57,542 nt of DNA from an uncultured bacterium (GTDB taxonomy: Bacteria > Verrucomicrobiota > Lentisphaeria > Victivallales > UBA1829): the NCBI GenBank assembly GCA_902780135.1, contig CACZEK010000017.1:1-57542 (forward strand), written 5' to 3'. This document shows, piece after piece, positions 1-8,996 of this stretch. Made by a program: the position numbers and the translations under genes. The notes beneath the pieces are model-generated. The model did no database searches and was not told the DNA's origin. It saw only the letters and a program-made list of their open reading frames with translations. How positions within the stretch are numbered: the first letter of the stretch is position 1; every line of letters begins with the position of its first letter.

Positions 1-1
1 C

Positions 2-1396
2 GGCGGCGGTATGGGCGGCTTCGGCGGCGGTGCCGCAGGCGGTCCCGGAATGGGCGGCTTCGGCGGCGGTGCCGCTGGTGCGGCTCCTGCCGGTGGATTC
101 GGCGGCGGCATGGGCGGTCAGCGTCCTGCCGGTGCTGGTGCAGCCGGTGCGGCTCCTGCCGGCGGCTTCGGCGGCGGCATGGGCGGTCAGCGTCCTGCCG
201 GTGCTGGTGCTGCCGGAGCGGCTCCTGCCGGTGGATTCGGCGGCGGCCGTGGCGGTATGGCTGGCGGTATGGCTGGCGGCATGGGCGGCTTCGGCGGCGG
301 CCGTGGCGGTATGGCTGGCGGTATGGGCGGATTCGGCGGCGGACGTGGCGGCATGGCCGGCGGCGCGGGTGCAGCCCGCAGCGGCCAGCTTCAGCAGACC
401 ATCGATCGTCTGAAAGCCGAAACCCCGCGCGAAGAGGCTTTGAGCCAAATCAAAGCGAAGGACAAAACCGCCTACGCCAAGATCCAGAACGAGCTTGCCG
501 AGGCAAACGCCCAGCTCCGCAAACTTGCGAAGGAAGCCGGAGTCAGCGTCCCCGACACCACCGAAGAGCAGAAGGCCGAATTGCTCGAATTCCTGGATAT
601 CGAAGCCGACACCATCGCCAAGCTCCTCGAAACCGACAAAACCGACTCCGCTTCCGCGATGCGCGACTTCTACCGTCTCGTGCGGAAGTATAAAATGACG
701 GCGCTTGTGCCCGGCAGCAGCAACAGTGCATCGAGTGGCGGCATGGGAATCGGCGGTCCCGGCTTCAGCGTCGGCAACAACTTCAACCTGCAGATGTATC
801 GCACGACCGGAGAAGAATCCTACCGGGAACAGCTCGAGCAGGATCTCCTGCAGTCCCTGAACCGCGGCGCGAACAGCATCCGTCCCGCGCTTGAGGCGCT
901 TCCTTACATGAGCGACGACTTCAAGAAGAAACTCGCACCCTATGTGGAGGATTACAAGGAATATCTGGACAGCTACGAAAATCTGAACCCGTACGGCGTG
1001 CCCATCCCCGAAGGCAACTGGGCGGGCAGCGGCTCCGTCACGGAAATGGGCCTCACGGCGACTCTCGCCAACCTCTACTTCCCGGAGATCATCGACAAGA
1101 GCTACGCCTACAAGGCCGCGGCGTTCCTGTTCGGCTGCCATCCGTACCACAACTATTCGCTCGTCGCCGCGGTCGGCGCCGCCCGTCCGAAACAGATGTT
1201 CTACGGCAACAACCGCGCGGACCTCTCGTTCATCCCGGGCAACGTGGCTCCCGGACTGCTGTTCCGCAGGCCCGACCACTTCGAGAACGTCGACGACTGG
1301 CCGTTCTTCTGGGGCGAAAACGAAGGCACGGTCGCCGGCAACAGCAACTATCTGCTGTTCAGCGAAGCCTTCAAGAAAATGGTAAAGCAAAAATAA
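2..1396 (+). CDS. Glycine-rich repeat protein, 5'-truncated by the window edge
   Basis: The frame is open to the first base of the window, so the true start may lie upstream and only the last ~464 residues are visible. About 120 residues of Gly/Ala/Met-rich low complexity come first, with GGFGGG repeated many times and a 23-residue unit containing AAPAGGFGGGMGGQRPAG present twice plus partial copies. A charged helical stretch (about residues 125-220, many K/E/A, probable coiled coil) follows, then a non-repetitive C-terminal half rich in Tyr, Phe and Asn. I recognise no enzymatic motif and no family. The Gly-rich part could be a flexible or self-associating surface segment, but that is a guess. 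The gene ends just before a strong terminator, so it is transcriptionally separate from the glycan operon that follows. Confidence 0.75.
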   Translation, partial: GGGMGGFGGGAAGGPGMGGFGGGAAGAAPAGGFGGGMGGQRPAGAGAAGAAPAGGFGGGMGGQRPAGAGAAGAAPAGGFGGGRGGMAGGMAGGMGGFGGGRGGMAGGMGGFGGGRGGMAGGAGAARSGQLQQTIDRLKAETPREEALSQIKAKDKTAYAKIQNELAEANAQLRKLAKEAGVSVPDTTEEQKAELLEFLDIEADTIAKLLETDKTDSASAMRDFYRLVRKYKMTALVPGSSNSASSGGMGIGGPGFSVGNNFNLQMYRTTGEESYREQLEQDLLQSLNRGANSIRPALEALPYMSDDFKKKLAPYVEDYKEYLDSYENLNPYGVPIPEGNWAGSGSVTEMGLTATLANLYFPEIIDKSYAYKAAAFLFGCHPYHNYSLVAAVGAARPKQMFYGNNRADLSFIPGNVAPGLLFRRPDHFENVDDWPFFWGENEGTVAGNSNYLLFSEAFKKMVKQK

Positions 1397-1413
1397 AACA
1401 GCGGCAAGATTCA

Positions 1414-1457
1414 AGCCCCCGGATCTTTTGAGGTCCGGGGGCTTTTCGTTTTTTTCT
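1414..1457 (+). terminator. Rho-independent terminator after the Gly-rich gene
   Basis: A perfect 10-bp stem (AGCCCCCGGA at 1414-1423 pairing with TCCGGGGGCT at 1434-1443) with a 10-nt loop is followed by a T-rich tract. Confidence 0.9.
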
Positions 1458-1477
1458 CTTCTTTCAGCCGTTTCCGT

Positions 1478-1506
1478 TTGCATTTGGACAGATTAGAGGC
1501 TATATT
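1478..1506 (+). promoter_or_regulatory. Predicted sigma70-type promoter of the glycan operon
   Basis: TTGCAT at 1478-1483 and TATATT at 1501-1506 are separated by 17 bp. About 147 nt of leader follow before the first glycosyltransferase. I see no riboswitch or JUMPstart-like motif in that leader, and only a weak ribosome binding site before 1654. Confidence 0.55.
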
Positions 1507-1653
1507 AATGCCGCCATGAATCTTTAATTTTAATAGAAACCCCATTTTTGAGGGAAACCAACCGGATATGTCTGCCTGGATCACGCGCACCTCAAAGAAG
1601 CCGGACGGCTCCGCCTGCAGCCCCGGATTTCCGGCATATCGGGACCAAGCTTT

Positions 1654-2496
1654 ATGAATGAAGTGTTTTCCGTCATCGTACTGCTCTACAACAACAGCGA
1701 GTTCCTGGAGGGATGCCTGGATTCCATCCTGAATCAGGATTACCCCGCCGTTGAGATCGTTGTCGTCGATGACGGCTCCAAATCGTTTGACAAGGACGGG
1801 ATCGAGGCGTATATCCGCGAGCACAAACGGGAAAACATCAAAAGCATCGTCGTTTATCAGAACGAACGCAATTTCGGCACGGTGAAAAGCGCGAACGGCG
1901 CGATCAAAAAATCTTCCGGCAAATACATCAAGCTCCTCGCCGGGGACGACACGCTCTACGACTGCGAAACGCTGTCGCACGCGGCCGCCGCGCTCCGGGT
2001 CTGCCCCTGCGGGATCATCACCGGCGACGTCATGAAGTGCGACAAGGACCTGAACCCGATCGGACGGTATCATAAGGACCTGGTCCTGATCCTGAACTCG
2101 CTTTCCCCGATCGACGTCTTCCGCAGGCTCTGCATCCACAACGACATCGTCGCGGGCGGCGTGTTCTTCGACGCCTCGTTTTTCGAACGGTACGGCATGT
2201 TCGACGAATCGTACCGCCTGCTGGAAGACTGGCCGACCTGGATGACCGCGACGCAGAAGGGGTGCAGGATCTTCTACACGCCGTTCTACGCGGTCAGGTA
2301 CCGCACCCACAACGGGATCGGGACCAGCACGAACCCGGTTTACCTGGCGGACAGAAAACACCTGTTCCTGCACATCATCGTCCCCGCCAGGAAATCGATC
2401 GGCCCGATCTGGTTCCTGATGGCGACCATAAGCTTCCTGATCATCAATTCCATCATCGTCAGGAAGATATACGGCTTCCTCTTCCGAAGGAACTGA
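1654..2496 (+). CDS. Family 2 glycosyltransferase
   Basis: This 280-residue protein has the GT-A fold signature of GT2 enzymes. It opens with SVIVLLYNNSEFLEGCLDSI, has a nucleotide-binding VVVDDGS near residue 40, and a metal-binding LLAGDDT near residue 105 (the DXD-equivalent). A hydrophobic stretch near the C-terminus (about residues 248-270) may anchor it to the membrane. It should transfer a nucleotide-activated sugar to a lipid-linked glycan on the cytoplasmic face; the sugar cannot be read from sequence. It is the first gene of a co-directional cluster and is a close relative of the next gene, with which it shares the GTVK..N..I......K..AGDD block, suggesting tandem duplication. Confidence 0.85.
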   Translation: MNEVFSVIVLLYNNSEFLEGCLDSILNQDYPAVEIVVVDDGSKSFDKDGIEAYIREHKRENIKSIVVYQNERNFGTVKSANGAIKKSSGKYIKLLAGDDTLYDCETLSHAAAALRVCPCGIITGDVMKCDKDLNPIGRYHKDLVLILNSLSPIDVFRRLCIHNDIVAGGVFFDASFFERYGMFDESYRLLEDWPTWMTATQKGCRIFYTPFYAVRYRTHNGIGTSTNPVYLADRKHLFLHIIVPARKSIGPIWFLMATISFLIINSIIVRKIYGFLFRRN

Positions 2497-2507
2497 CGGG
2501 GTCAAGT

Positions 2508-3464
2508 ATGGAGAACCTGCTGACAGTCATCGTTTTGTCGTACAGGAACGGCGGGATGCTGTATGAAACCCTCGATTCCGTGCTGGAACAGACCTGGCCG
2601 GACATCGAGGTCGTGGTGTGCGACGACGCGTCCCCGGATTTCGAGGCGGAAACGGTGAAGGAATACATCGCGGCGCACAGCCGGGGCAACATCTCGAACG
2701 TCAGCGTCATCGCCAGTCCGGTCAACGCCGGAACGGTAAAAAACCTGAACCGCGGCATCTCCGCGGCCAAAGGCGCGTTCCTGAAGATCATCGCGGGCGA
2801 CGACCTCTTCTCCGCCCCCGGCGTCTGCGCCGCCCAGATCGAATATCTGAACGCGCATCCCGGCATGAACCTCGTCGTCGGCAACATCGAGGAATGCGAC
2901 GAGAGGATGAACCGGCAATCCATGTCCGGCTTTCTGCTGAAGGACGACGCCGATCCGCTCTTTCAGGACAAAAAGGCTCTGCTGCGGTATCTGGTCAGGA
3001 GAGGACAGAAGGCGCTGGCGACGCAGGCGATCTGCTTCAGAAAGGCGTTCTTCGACAAAAACGGCATGTACGACGAACGGTTCCGCCTGATCGAAGACCT
3101 GCCCATGGCGATCCGGATCGCCGAAAACGAAGAGCGGTTCGGGTATCTCAACCTCCCCTGCGTGAAGCACCGCGGCAGCGGCGTGGGCGTCTCCACCTCG
3201 AGCGAAGCGTTCGACGTCCGGAAGCTCCGCTACTACGAGGACCTCGAGAAGTTCTACGCCATTTCCCTGGCGCCGGTCCGCCGCATCGCGGGGAGCACCT
3301 TTGTCCGCATGCGGCACGGGGTCTGCAAGTTCAGGATCGAATACTGCAGGCTCGATCCGCCGTCGGCATGGAACAAACTGAAAACGGTCATCCGGTATCT
3401 GCCGCACCTGACGTACTACGCGCTCACGAAGATGGACCGGGTGCTGTTCTACCTCAGGGGATGA
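2508..3464 (+). CDS. Family 2 glycosyltransferase
   Basis: The start at 2508 (318 residues) is preferred because the GT2 N-terminus (LTVIVLSYRNGGMLYETLDS) begins there. The frame extends further upstream only by overlapping the preceding gene. The nucleotide-binding VVCDDAS and the metal-binding IIAGDDLFS are both present. It lies 11 bp after the preceding glycosyltransferase and is similar to it along the whole catalytic domain, so the two probably add successive or related sugars. Donor and acceptor are unknown. Confidence 0.85.
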   Translation: MENLLTVIVLSYRNGGMLYETLDSVLEQTWPDIEVVVCDDASPDFEAETVKEYIAAHSRGNISNVSVIASPVNAGTVKNLNRGISAAKGAFLKIIAGDDLFSAPGVCAAQIEYLNAHPGMNLVVGNIEECDERMNRQSMSGFLLKDDADPLFQDKKALLRYLVRRGQKALATQAICFRKAFFDKNGMYDERFRLIEDLPMAIRIAENEERFGYLNLPCVKHRGSGVGVSTSSEAFDVRKLRYYEDLEKFYAISLAPVRRIAGSTFVRMRHGVCKFRIEYCRLDPPSAWNKLKTVIRYLPHLTYYALTKMDRVLFYLRG

Positions 3465-3483
3465 AAACAGGACGGACCCCGGA

Positions 3484-4767
3484 ATGAAAAAAGACCTGCT
3501 TATCATCTTCACGTTCAAATACCCGTTCGAACCGCCCACGGAACAGTTCCTGGACGACGAGCTGCGCTTCCTCGCGGACGAGGACCTGGACATCCTGCTC
3601 GTGCCGTCCGCCCGCGAGAGAAAAGACTCTCCGTACCCGTTCCCCGGCACAAAACCGAACATCTCCGTCCGCGCGATCAAACGGAGCAGTCCGGCAGGCG
3701 AAGCCTTCTTCGGGCTTCTGTCCGCGCTGAAGCACGTCGGGCATCTGCGGGACGACATCCGCAGAATCCGGAAGGCAGCGCACCTTCAGGGCAAATCATA
3801 CGCGCTGAAGGAAACGCTGAAAGACTACATCCAGGCGGGCGCATTGTTCCGCCACTTCGCGAAGCAGATCCCGGACGAGGTCCTGCGCGGCCGGAACCGG
3901 ATCATCCTGTACTCGTACTGGCTCAATCCGGCGGCCTCGGCGGCGGCGCTCTTCAAAAAGCATCTGAAAAAACGATACGCCGTGCCCGTAACGGCTTATG
4001 CCCGCGCTCACGGCGAGGGGGACCTCTACCGGAAGGGCATGGAGCATTGCCGCCCCTGCCTGAAGCTTCTGAACGAGGAGCTGGACGCGGTCTTCCCGAT
4101 CAGCCGGGGCGGACAGGAAACGCTGATCCAGGACGGGATCCTGCGGGCGGAAACGCACCGCCTCGGCGTGAAGAAACAGGCTCCGTTCCCGGCGTCCGCC
4201 CACTCCGTCCCGCTGGTCGTCAGCTGTTCGGTCGTAAACGGCAACAAGCGGGTGGAGAAGATCGCGGAACTCCTGAGCCGCATCCCGCGGGAGATCCGCT
4301 GGGTCCACTTCGGCGGCGGCGAAACGGAACAGCGCGTGCGCAGCTATTGCGAAAAGCATCTGCCGGAAAACGTCTTCTGGGAGCTGCGCGGCTGGACCGC
4401 CCACGATGCGATCATGGATTTCTACCGGGAGGAATCGCCCGACCTCTTTCTCAACGTCTCCCGGGTGGAAGGGATCCCCGTCTCCATCATGGAGGCGATG
4501 TCCTGCTCCATCCCGTGCGCGGCGACCGACACCGGCGCGTCCGGCGAGATCGTGTCCGACGGGCGGAACGGCTTCCTGCTTCCCGTCGAGTTCGACCCCG
4601 ACGAGACGGCGCGGAAGCTCAGCGGATACCTGTTCGGGGACGAACAGGAAAAGGCGCGCATGCGGCAGGAAGCCCGCGCGACGTTCGAACAGGACTACGA
4701 TGCCGCGGTCAACTACGCCGCGTTCGCCCGGAGGCTCGTGTCCGGCGGGGAGGCGCATGAAACATGA
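3484..4767 (+). CDS. GT4-like (GT-B fold) glycosyltransferase
   Basis: The protein has 427 residues. The C-terminal half carries the hallmark of retaining GT-B enzymes: a block reading SRVEGIPVSIMEAMSCSIPC followed by TGASGEIV, giving the E-x7-E arrangement that binds the nucleotide sugar. The N-terminal half is more divergent, as expected for the acceptor domain. Its place 19 bp after the GT2 pair and before a sugar-modifying cassette supports a role in assembling the same surface glycan. The sugar specificity cannot be inferred. Confidence 0.85.
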   Translation: MKKDLLIIFTFKYPFEPPTEQFLDDELRFLADEDLDILLVPSARERKDSPYPFPGTKPNISVRAIKRSSPAGEAFFGLLSALKHVGHLRDDIRRIRKAAHLQGKSYALKETLKDYIQAGALFRHFAKQIPDEVLRGRNRIILYSYWLNPAASAAALFKKHLKKRYAVPVTAYARAHGEGDLYRKGMEHCRPCLKLLNEELDAVFPISRGGQETLIQDGILRAETHRLGVKKQAPFPASAHSVPLVVSCSVVNGNKRVEKIAELLSRIPREIRWVHFGGGETEQRVRSYCEKHLPENVFWELRGWTAHDAIMDFYREESPDLFLNVSRVEGIPVSIMEAMSCSIPCAATDTGASGEIVSDGRNGFLLPVEFDPDETARKLSGYLFGDEQEKARMRQEARATFEQDYDAAVNYAAFARRLVSGGEAHET

Positions 4768-4848
4768 ACGCGAACAAAGCATTACCCATAATCGAAACAG
4801 TTTTTCTTTCGGAAACATCCATCACGGCCGCACAGGAGGCAGACCATC

Positions 4849-5271
4849 GTGAATTATTATAAGATCGACATCAAGACCATCCGGACGGAGAAGGAAGGCA
4901 TGCTCTCGTTTTTCGAGGGCACGCGCGCCTTCCCGTTCGAGATCAGGCGCATCTACTACATCCACCACGTCCCGGCGGGCGCCAGGCGCGGCGCGCACGC
5001 CCACAAGACGCTTCAGCAGATGATCTTCTGCCCGTACGGGAGCGTGACGATCTTCCTGAACGACGGCGAGACGGAGGAACAGATCCTGCTGGACGATCCG
5101 GGCATCGGGATCGTGCTGATGCCGGGCCTCTGGCGGGACATGCTGTGGAACATCGACAACTCCGTCCTGTGCGTCGCGGCCTCGGACTACTACGACGAGC
5201 ACGACTACATCCGGGACTACGACGAATATCTCGCCTACCTGAAATCGAAGAAAGAGGAGGCCCGCCCATGA
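4849..5271 (+). CDS. WxcM/FdtA-like sugar 3,4-ketoisomerase
   Basis: The gene starts with GTG, chosen because AGGAGG lies at 4834-4839 and the product then begins as in the family. The 140-residue cupin protein contains [11 protein letters not shown]; FdtA and QdtA have the same HxH active-site pair in a very similar setting. These enzymes isomerise dTDP-4-keto-6-deoxyglucose to a 3-keto sugar. The gene overlaps the next aminotransferase by four bases (ATGA), so the two are probably translationally coupled. Together they should make a dTDP-3-amino-3,6-dideoxyhexose. Whether the product is the galacto (Fdt) or gluco (Qdt) epimer is not decidable here. No rmlA or rmlB, which would supply the precursor, is visible in this window. 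Confidence 0.85.
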   Translation: MNYYKIDIKTIRTEKEGMLSFFEGTRAFPFEIRRIYYIHHVPAGARRGAHAHKTLQQMIFCPYGSVTIFLNDGETEEQILLDDPGIGIVLMPGLWRDMLWNIDNSVLCVAASDYYDEHDYIRDYDEYLAYLKSKKEEARP

Positions 5272-6368
5272 AAATCCCGTTCGTTTCCTTTCTCCCGATG
5301 GAACATGAGCTGAACGACGACCTGCGTGCGGCATTCGGGCGCGTGTTCAAACGCTCCTGGTACATCGAAGGCGCGGAAGACAGGGCATTCGAAGAGGCGT
5401 TCGCCGCGTTCTGCGGAACAAAGCACTGCATCGGCGTCGGCAACGGCCTCGACGCGCTCATGCTGGCGCTGAAGGCGCTGGGCGTCGGCGCCGGAGACGA
5501 GGTCATCATCCCGTCGAACACCTTCATCGCCACCGCGCTTGCCGTGACGTACACCGGCGCGAAGCCGGTCCTCGTCGAGCCGGACATCCGCACGTTCAAC
5601 ATCAATCCCGCCCTGATCGAGGCTGCCGTCACGGAAAAGACGAAGGCGATCATGCCCGTCCACCTGTACGGACAGCCCTGCGACATGGACCCGGTCATGG
5701 AGATCGCGGAAAAACACAGTCTGTTCGTCGTGGAGGACTGCGCCCAGGCGCACGGCGCGCTCTACAAGGGCCGCAAAGTCGGCACGTTCGGCATCGCCGC
5801 CGGATTCAGTTTCTACCCCGGCAAAAACCTCGGCGCGCTCGGCGACGCCGGGGCGTGCGTGACGGACGACAAGGCGCTCGCCGACAAGATCCGCGCACTC
5901 GGCAACTACGGCTCCGATTACAAGTACCACCACATCTACCCCGGCCACAACAGCCGTCTGGACGAAATGCAGGCTGCCTTCCTCGCCGCGAAACTGCCGC
6001 ATCTGGACAGGATGAACGCGGAACGCCGCCGGATCGCCGCCATGTATTCGGAGGGCATCCATAACCCCGAAGTCACGACTCCCGTGGTCATGGACGGCTG
6101 CACACCCGTTTGGCACATCTACGGCATCCGCTGCGCGAAACGCGACGCCCTCGAAAAGCATCTGAACGAACTGGGCATCGGCACGAACAAGCATTACCCG
6201 ATCCCGATCCACCTTCAGGAATGCTACAGGGACCTGAACATCCCGCGGGGCGCGCTCCCCGTCGCGGAGGAGATCAGCCGCACCGAACTGAGCATCCCGA
6301 TGTACTACGGCATGAAAGACGAGGAGATCCGCTACGTGATCGACGCGGTCAACGGATTCCGGGGGTGA
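5268..6368 (+). CDS. DegT/DnrJ/EryC1-family sugar aminotransferase (FdtB/QdtB-like)
   Basis: The ATG at 5268 overlaps the preceding stop and gives a 366-residue PLP enzyme of normal length. The N-terminus ([17 protein letters not shown]) and the [17 protein letters not shown] block are typical. The internal aldimine lysine is K186 in [13 protein letters not shown]. It should transaminate the 3-keto sugar made by the preceding isomerase, giving a 3-amino-3,6-dideoxyhexose. The RBS is AAAGAGGAGG within the end of the isomerase gene. Confidence 0.9.
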   Translation: MKIPFVSFLPMEHELNDDLRAAFGRVFKRSWYIEGAEDRAFEEAFAAFCGTKHCIGVGNGLDALMLALKALGVGAGDEVIIPSNTFIATALAVTYTGAKPVLVEPDIRTFNINPALIEAAVTEKTKAIMPVHLYGQPCDMDPVMEIAEKHSLFVVEDCAQAHGALYKGRKVGTFGIAAGFSFYPGKNLGALGDAGACVTDDKALADKIRALGNYGSDYKYHHIYPGHNSRLDEMQAAFLAAKLPHLDRMNAERRRIAAMYSEGIHNPEVTTPVVMDGCTPVWHIYGIRCAKRDALEKHLNELGIGTNKHYPIPIHLQECYRDLNIPRGALPVAEEISRTELSIPMYYGMKDEEIRYVIDAVNGFRG

Positions 6369-6372
6369 GGCG

Positions 6373-6915
6373 ATGATGCACCTGCGCAGACTTGAACCGA
6401 AAGACGCCCCCCTGATGCTCGAATGGATGCACGACGCGTCCGTCGTGGAGCATCTGCAGGCGAATTTCCTGTCGAAGACACAGGAGGACTGCGAACGGTT
6501 CATCGCGAACAGCCTGACGGACGAAACGAACCTGCATCTCGCCATCGCGGACGATGCGGACGTCTATCAGGGGACGGTCAGCCTCAAGGACATTCACGGC
6601 GGCGCGGCGGAGTTCGCCATCACGATCCGCGCCTCGGCAATGGGAAAAGGGCTGTCCTCCGCCGCGATGAAGGAGATCATCCGCATCGGGTTCGAGGAGA
6701 AGGGCCTGGACTCCGTTTTCTGGTGCGTCTCCCCCGAAAACAAACGCGCGGTCCGGTTCTACGACAAAAACGGATATGTCCGCGTGTCGCACGACATCCT
6801 GCCGATCCGCGGATACAGCGACGCCATGATCCGCGCGTACCTCTGGTACCTCGTCACGAAAGACGATTGGGAAAAAACCGCGCAAGCTCAAACCAACCCG
6901 GCTCCGGCAATATGA
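6373..6915 (+). CDS. GNAT-family N-acetyltransferase
   Basis: This 180-residue protein starts four bases after the aminotransferase. It has the RimJ/RimL-like GNAT layout: LRRLEPKDAPLMLEWMHD at the N-terminus, a central beta segment, and the acetyl-CoA-binding region around AMGKGLSSAAMKEIIRIGF, followed by SVFWCVSPENKRAVRFYDKNGY. From its position it is the likely N-acylating enzyme for the 3-amino sugar. In the characterised dTDP-Fuc3NAc pathway that step is done by a left-handed beta-helix enzyme (FdtC), so a GNAT fold here would be an alternative solution. It overlaps the next gene by four bases. Confidence 0.8.
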   Translation: MMHLRRLEPKDAPLMLEWMHDASVVEHLQANFLSKTQEDCERFIANSLTDETNLHLAIADDADVYQGTVSLKDIHGGAAEFAITIRASAMGKGLSSAAMKEIIRIGFEEKGLDSVFWCVSPENKRAVRFYDKNGYVRVSHDILPIRGYSDAMIRAYLWYLVTKDDWEKTAQAQTNPAPAI

Positions 6916-7946
6916 GATTCAGCTTCATCATCCCCGCCTTCAACGCGGAAGACCATATCGAACGATGCGTCGAGTCCGTGCTCGATCAGACGGGCCGCGA
7001 CTTCGAGTGCGTCATCGTCGACGACGGCTCCTCCGACCGGACAGCGGAGCTGTGCGACGCGCTGGCGAAGCGGGATCCCCGGATCGCCGTCCTGCACACG
7101 CCCAATCAGGGCGTGATCCTGGCAAGGAAGGCGGGGAGCGCCGTCTGCAAAGGCGACTATCTCCTCTGCCTGGACAGCGACGATTCGCTCGAGCGCGGAC
7201 TGCTGGAAAAACTGGACGGCATCCTGACGGAAAACCCGGACGCGGACATGGTCGCTTTCGGCTACCGCACCTGCATACAGGGCAAGACAGGGGAAACCGC
7301 CGTCGCCGCGGAAGTCGCGGACGCCTTCGACGAGGGGATGTACCGAGGGGAACGGATCGAACTCATCAGGGACAATTTCCTGTACGACGGCAGGACCGGA
7401 ACGGAAAACGACGGCGCGATGACGTATTCCATGTGCACCAAGGCGATCCGGCGCGATCTCTTCGTTCGGTGCATCGCGAAAGTGCCCGGCGGGATCCGCC
7501 TGGGAGAGGACATGCTGTTCGTCCTGAACGTGCTGAACGAATGCCGCGCCGTCTATGTCTCCAGGTACTGCGGCTACAATTATTACGAGAATCCGCGCTC
7601 CGCCACGCACAACTACCGGGAAGGCGACATCCGCAACGGCTACCGGGTACTGCGCGAGCTGCTGAACCTCTCCGGCGGCGGCGAAAACCGGACCGTGCAG
7701 GCGATGCACCTCATGGTCAACTATTTCTGGGACAAATACATCTCCTGCGGATGCATCGCGGAGGACTTCGGCGCATTCCGGAGCATGATCGAAAACGAAA
7801 CGGACCGGGACCTGCTGGCAGCGATCCGGGACACGGACTTGCCGGGCATGTCCGGGGCTTTCCGGTTCAAGAAATACCTCATTTCCAGACACGCGCTTCG
7901 GACGGTCCGGCTGTACAGCGTCCTGCGATTCAGAAAAGCCCGGTGA
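6912..7946 (+). CDS. Family 2 glycosyltransferase
   Basis: The start at 6912 overlaps the preceding stop and yields a 344-residue protein. It has FIIPAFNAEDHIERCVESVL at the N-terminus, CVIVDDGSSD and the metal-binding LLCLDSDDSLERG near residue 95. The catalytic domain covers roughly residues 1-230; the C-terminal part is helical and of unknown role. It resembles the EpsJ/WaaE-type GT2 branch more than the two GT2 genes at the start of the operon. It probably adds a sugar to the same glycan, perhaps the amino sugar made by the genes just upstream, but this is inferred only from position. Confidence 0.85.
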   Translation: MRFSFIIPAFNAEDHIERCVESVLDQTGRDFECVIVDDGSSDRTAELCDALAKRDPRIAVLHTPNQGVILARKAGSAVCKGDYLLCLDSDDSLERGLLEKLDGILTENPDADMVAFGYRTCIQGKTGETAVAAEVADAFDEGMYRGERIELIRDNFLYDGRTGTENDGAMTYSMCTKAIRRDLFVRCIAKVPGGIRLGEDMLFVLNVLNECRAVYVSRYCGYNYYENPRSATHNYREGDIRNGYRVLRELLNLSGGGENRTVQAMHLMVNYFWDKYISCGCIAEDFGAFRSMIENETDRDLLAAIRDTDLPGMSGAFRFKKYLISRHALRTVRLYSVLRFRKAR

Positions 7947-7949
7947 ACC

Positions 7950-8996
7950 ATGTCGAAACTCTCGGAAAAGCTCAGAAAATACAGAAGACTCGCCGAAGCG
8001 TTCCGGGCGTTCTCCGGCTGCATGAAAAACGGCACGTATCTGCCCGACTGGAGCCTGACCACGGCATCCCTCCGCCGGAAGGACGCGGACGACGCGGAGG
8101 TCAGGAGCTTTCTTGCCGCGAACCGCGGAAACGGGCCTCTCAAAGCTTTTTTCCTGAACATGTTCCGCCTGACCAACCGGAACTGCGCCGGGGAGTATCA
8201 GTGCACAAAAATGCTCCTCACGGAGGGCGGCGCGGTCAAGGGCTTCGATTTCGCCAAAGGGGTCGTCCGCTCCCTCTTCCCGACCGAAGAGGACGCGGAA
8301 CGGTTCATCCGCCGGAAGGAACATGCCGCCGCCCTCTTCCCGACCGCAAAAACGATTGATTTTCAGAAAGACAAACGATCCGTAACGGAAGAGCTCCTGC
8401 GCGACGACGGCACGGACGTCGAAACGAAATTCCGCGCGGTCCTCCTCTTCTGCGCGCAGATGTCCGACGACGGAAAACGGACGGAGTACAGATGCCCCAT
8501 TTTCCGGAGCGACGGACAGATCGGCGAAGTTTTCGAAAAGACTCTGGCGGGCGCGGAGCGGACGTACGGACAGCTGCACAGCCGCATCCAGCACGGGGAC
8601 CTCTGGGACGGAAACGTCTTCCTGCACGGCGGGACGCTGCGGTTCATCGACTTCGACAAGATGAAGGAGCACATGTGTTTCTATGACATGCTGTTATACA
8701 TCTTCACCGAGGCGTTCGTCAACAGGGACCTGACTCTGCTGAAACAATATCTCGCCGGGGAATATCATAAGGCGATGTGCGGCATTCTGAAAGCGGATGA
8801 ATCGGAAGTCCTTGATTACGAAACGATCTTCGTCATTTTCCTGAACGAGATGTTCCTCGACAGGTTCCGGAATGCGGACCGCGGATTCCTGACACAGGTC
8901 CTGGACGCCGTGCAATCGTGGGGGATCCGGCTGGTCCGGCAGAGCGGAAGCGGAAACGGCGTCGCGGCCGGGGGAAAGGAAGGCGCGGGAGCATGA
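7950..8996 (+). CDS. Protein-kinase-fold sugar/small-molecule kinase-like protein
   Basis: The 348-residue product has HGDLWDGN (H215-N222) and FIDFDK (residues 232-237). These correspond to the catalytic loop HxDxxxxN and the metal-binding D of kinase-like folds such as aminoglycoside phosphotransferases, choline kinases and the heptose kinases WaaP/RfaP. The N-lobe is divergent and I cannot point to a certain ATP-lysine. Within this operon it is most likely a kinase that phosphorylates a glycan residue or a precursor, but the substrate is unknown. It starts three bases after the preceding gene and overlaps the flippase gene by four bases. Confidence 0.65.
   Translation: MSKLSEKLRKYRRLAEAFRAFSGCMKNGTYLPDWSLTTASLRRKDADDAEVRSFLAANRGNGPLKAFFLNMFRLTNRNCAGEYQCTKMLLTEGGAVKGFDFAKGVVRSLFPTEEDAERFIRRKEHAAALFPTAKTIDFQKDKRSVTEELLRDDGTDVETKFRAVLLFCAQMSDDGKRTEYRCPIFRSDGQIGEVFEKTLAGAERTYGQLHSRIQHGDLWDGNVFLHGGTLRFIDFDKMKEHMCFYDMLLYIFTEAFVNRDLTLLKQYLAGEYHKAMCGILKADESEVLDYETIFVIFLNEMFLDRFRNADRGFLTQVLDAVQSWGIRLVRQSGSGNGVAAGGKEGAGA

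Noticed and set aside
11..380. Possible CRISPR or minisatellite array
   Set aside because: The repeats are in-frame Gly-rich codons within a long coding sequence and have no unique spacers.
6888..8672. A 594-codon minus-strand frame under the GT2 and kinase-like genes
   Set aside because: No family signal; the plus-strand genes carry catalytic motifs and coupled start sites.
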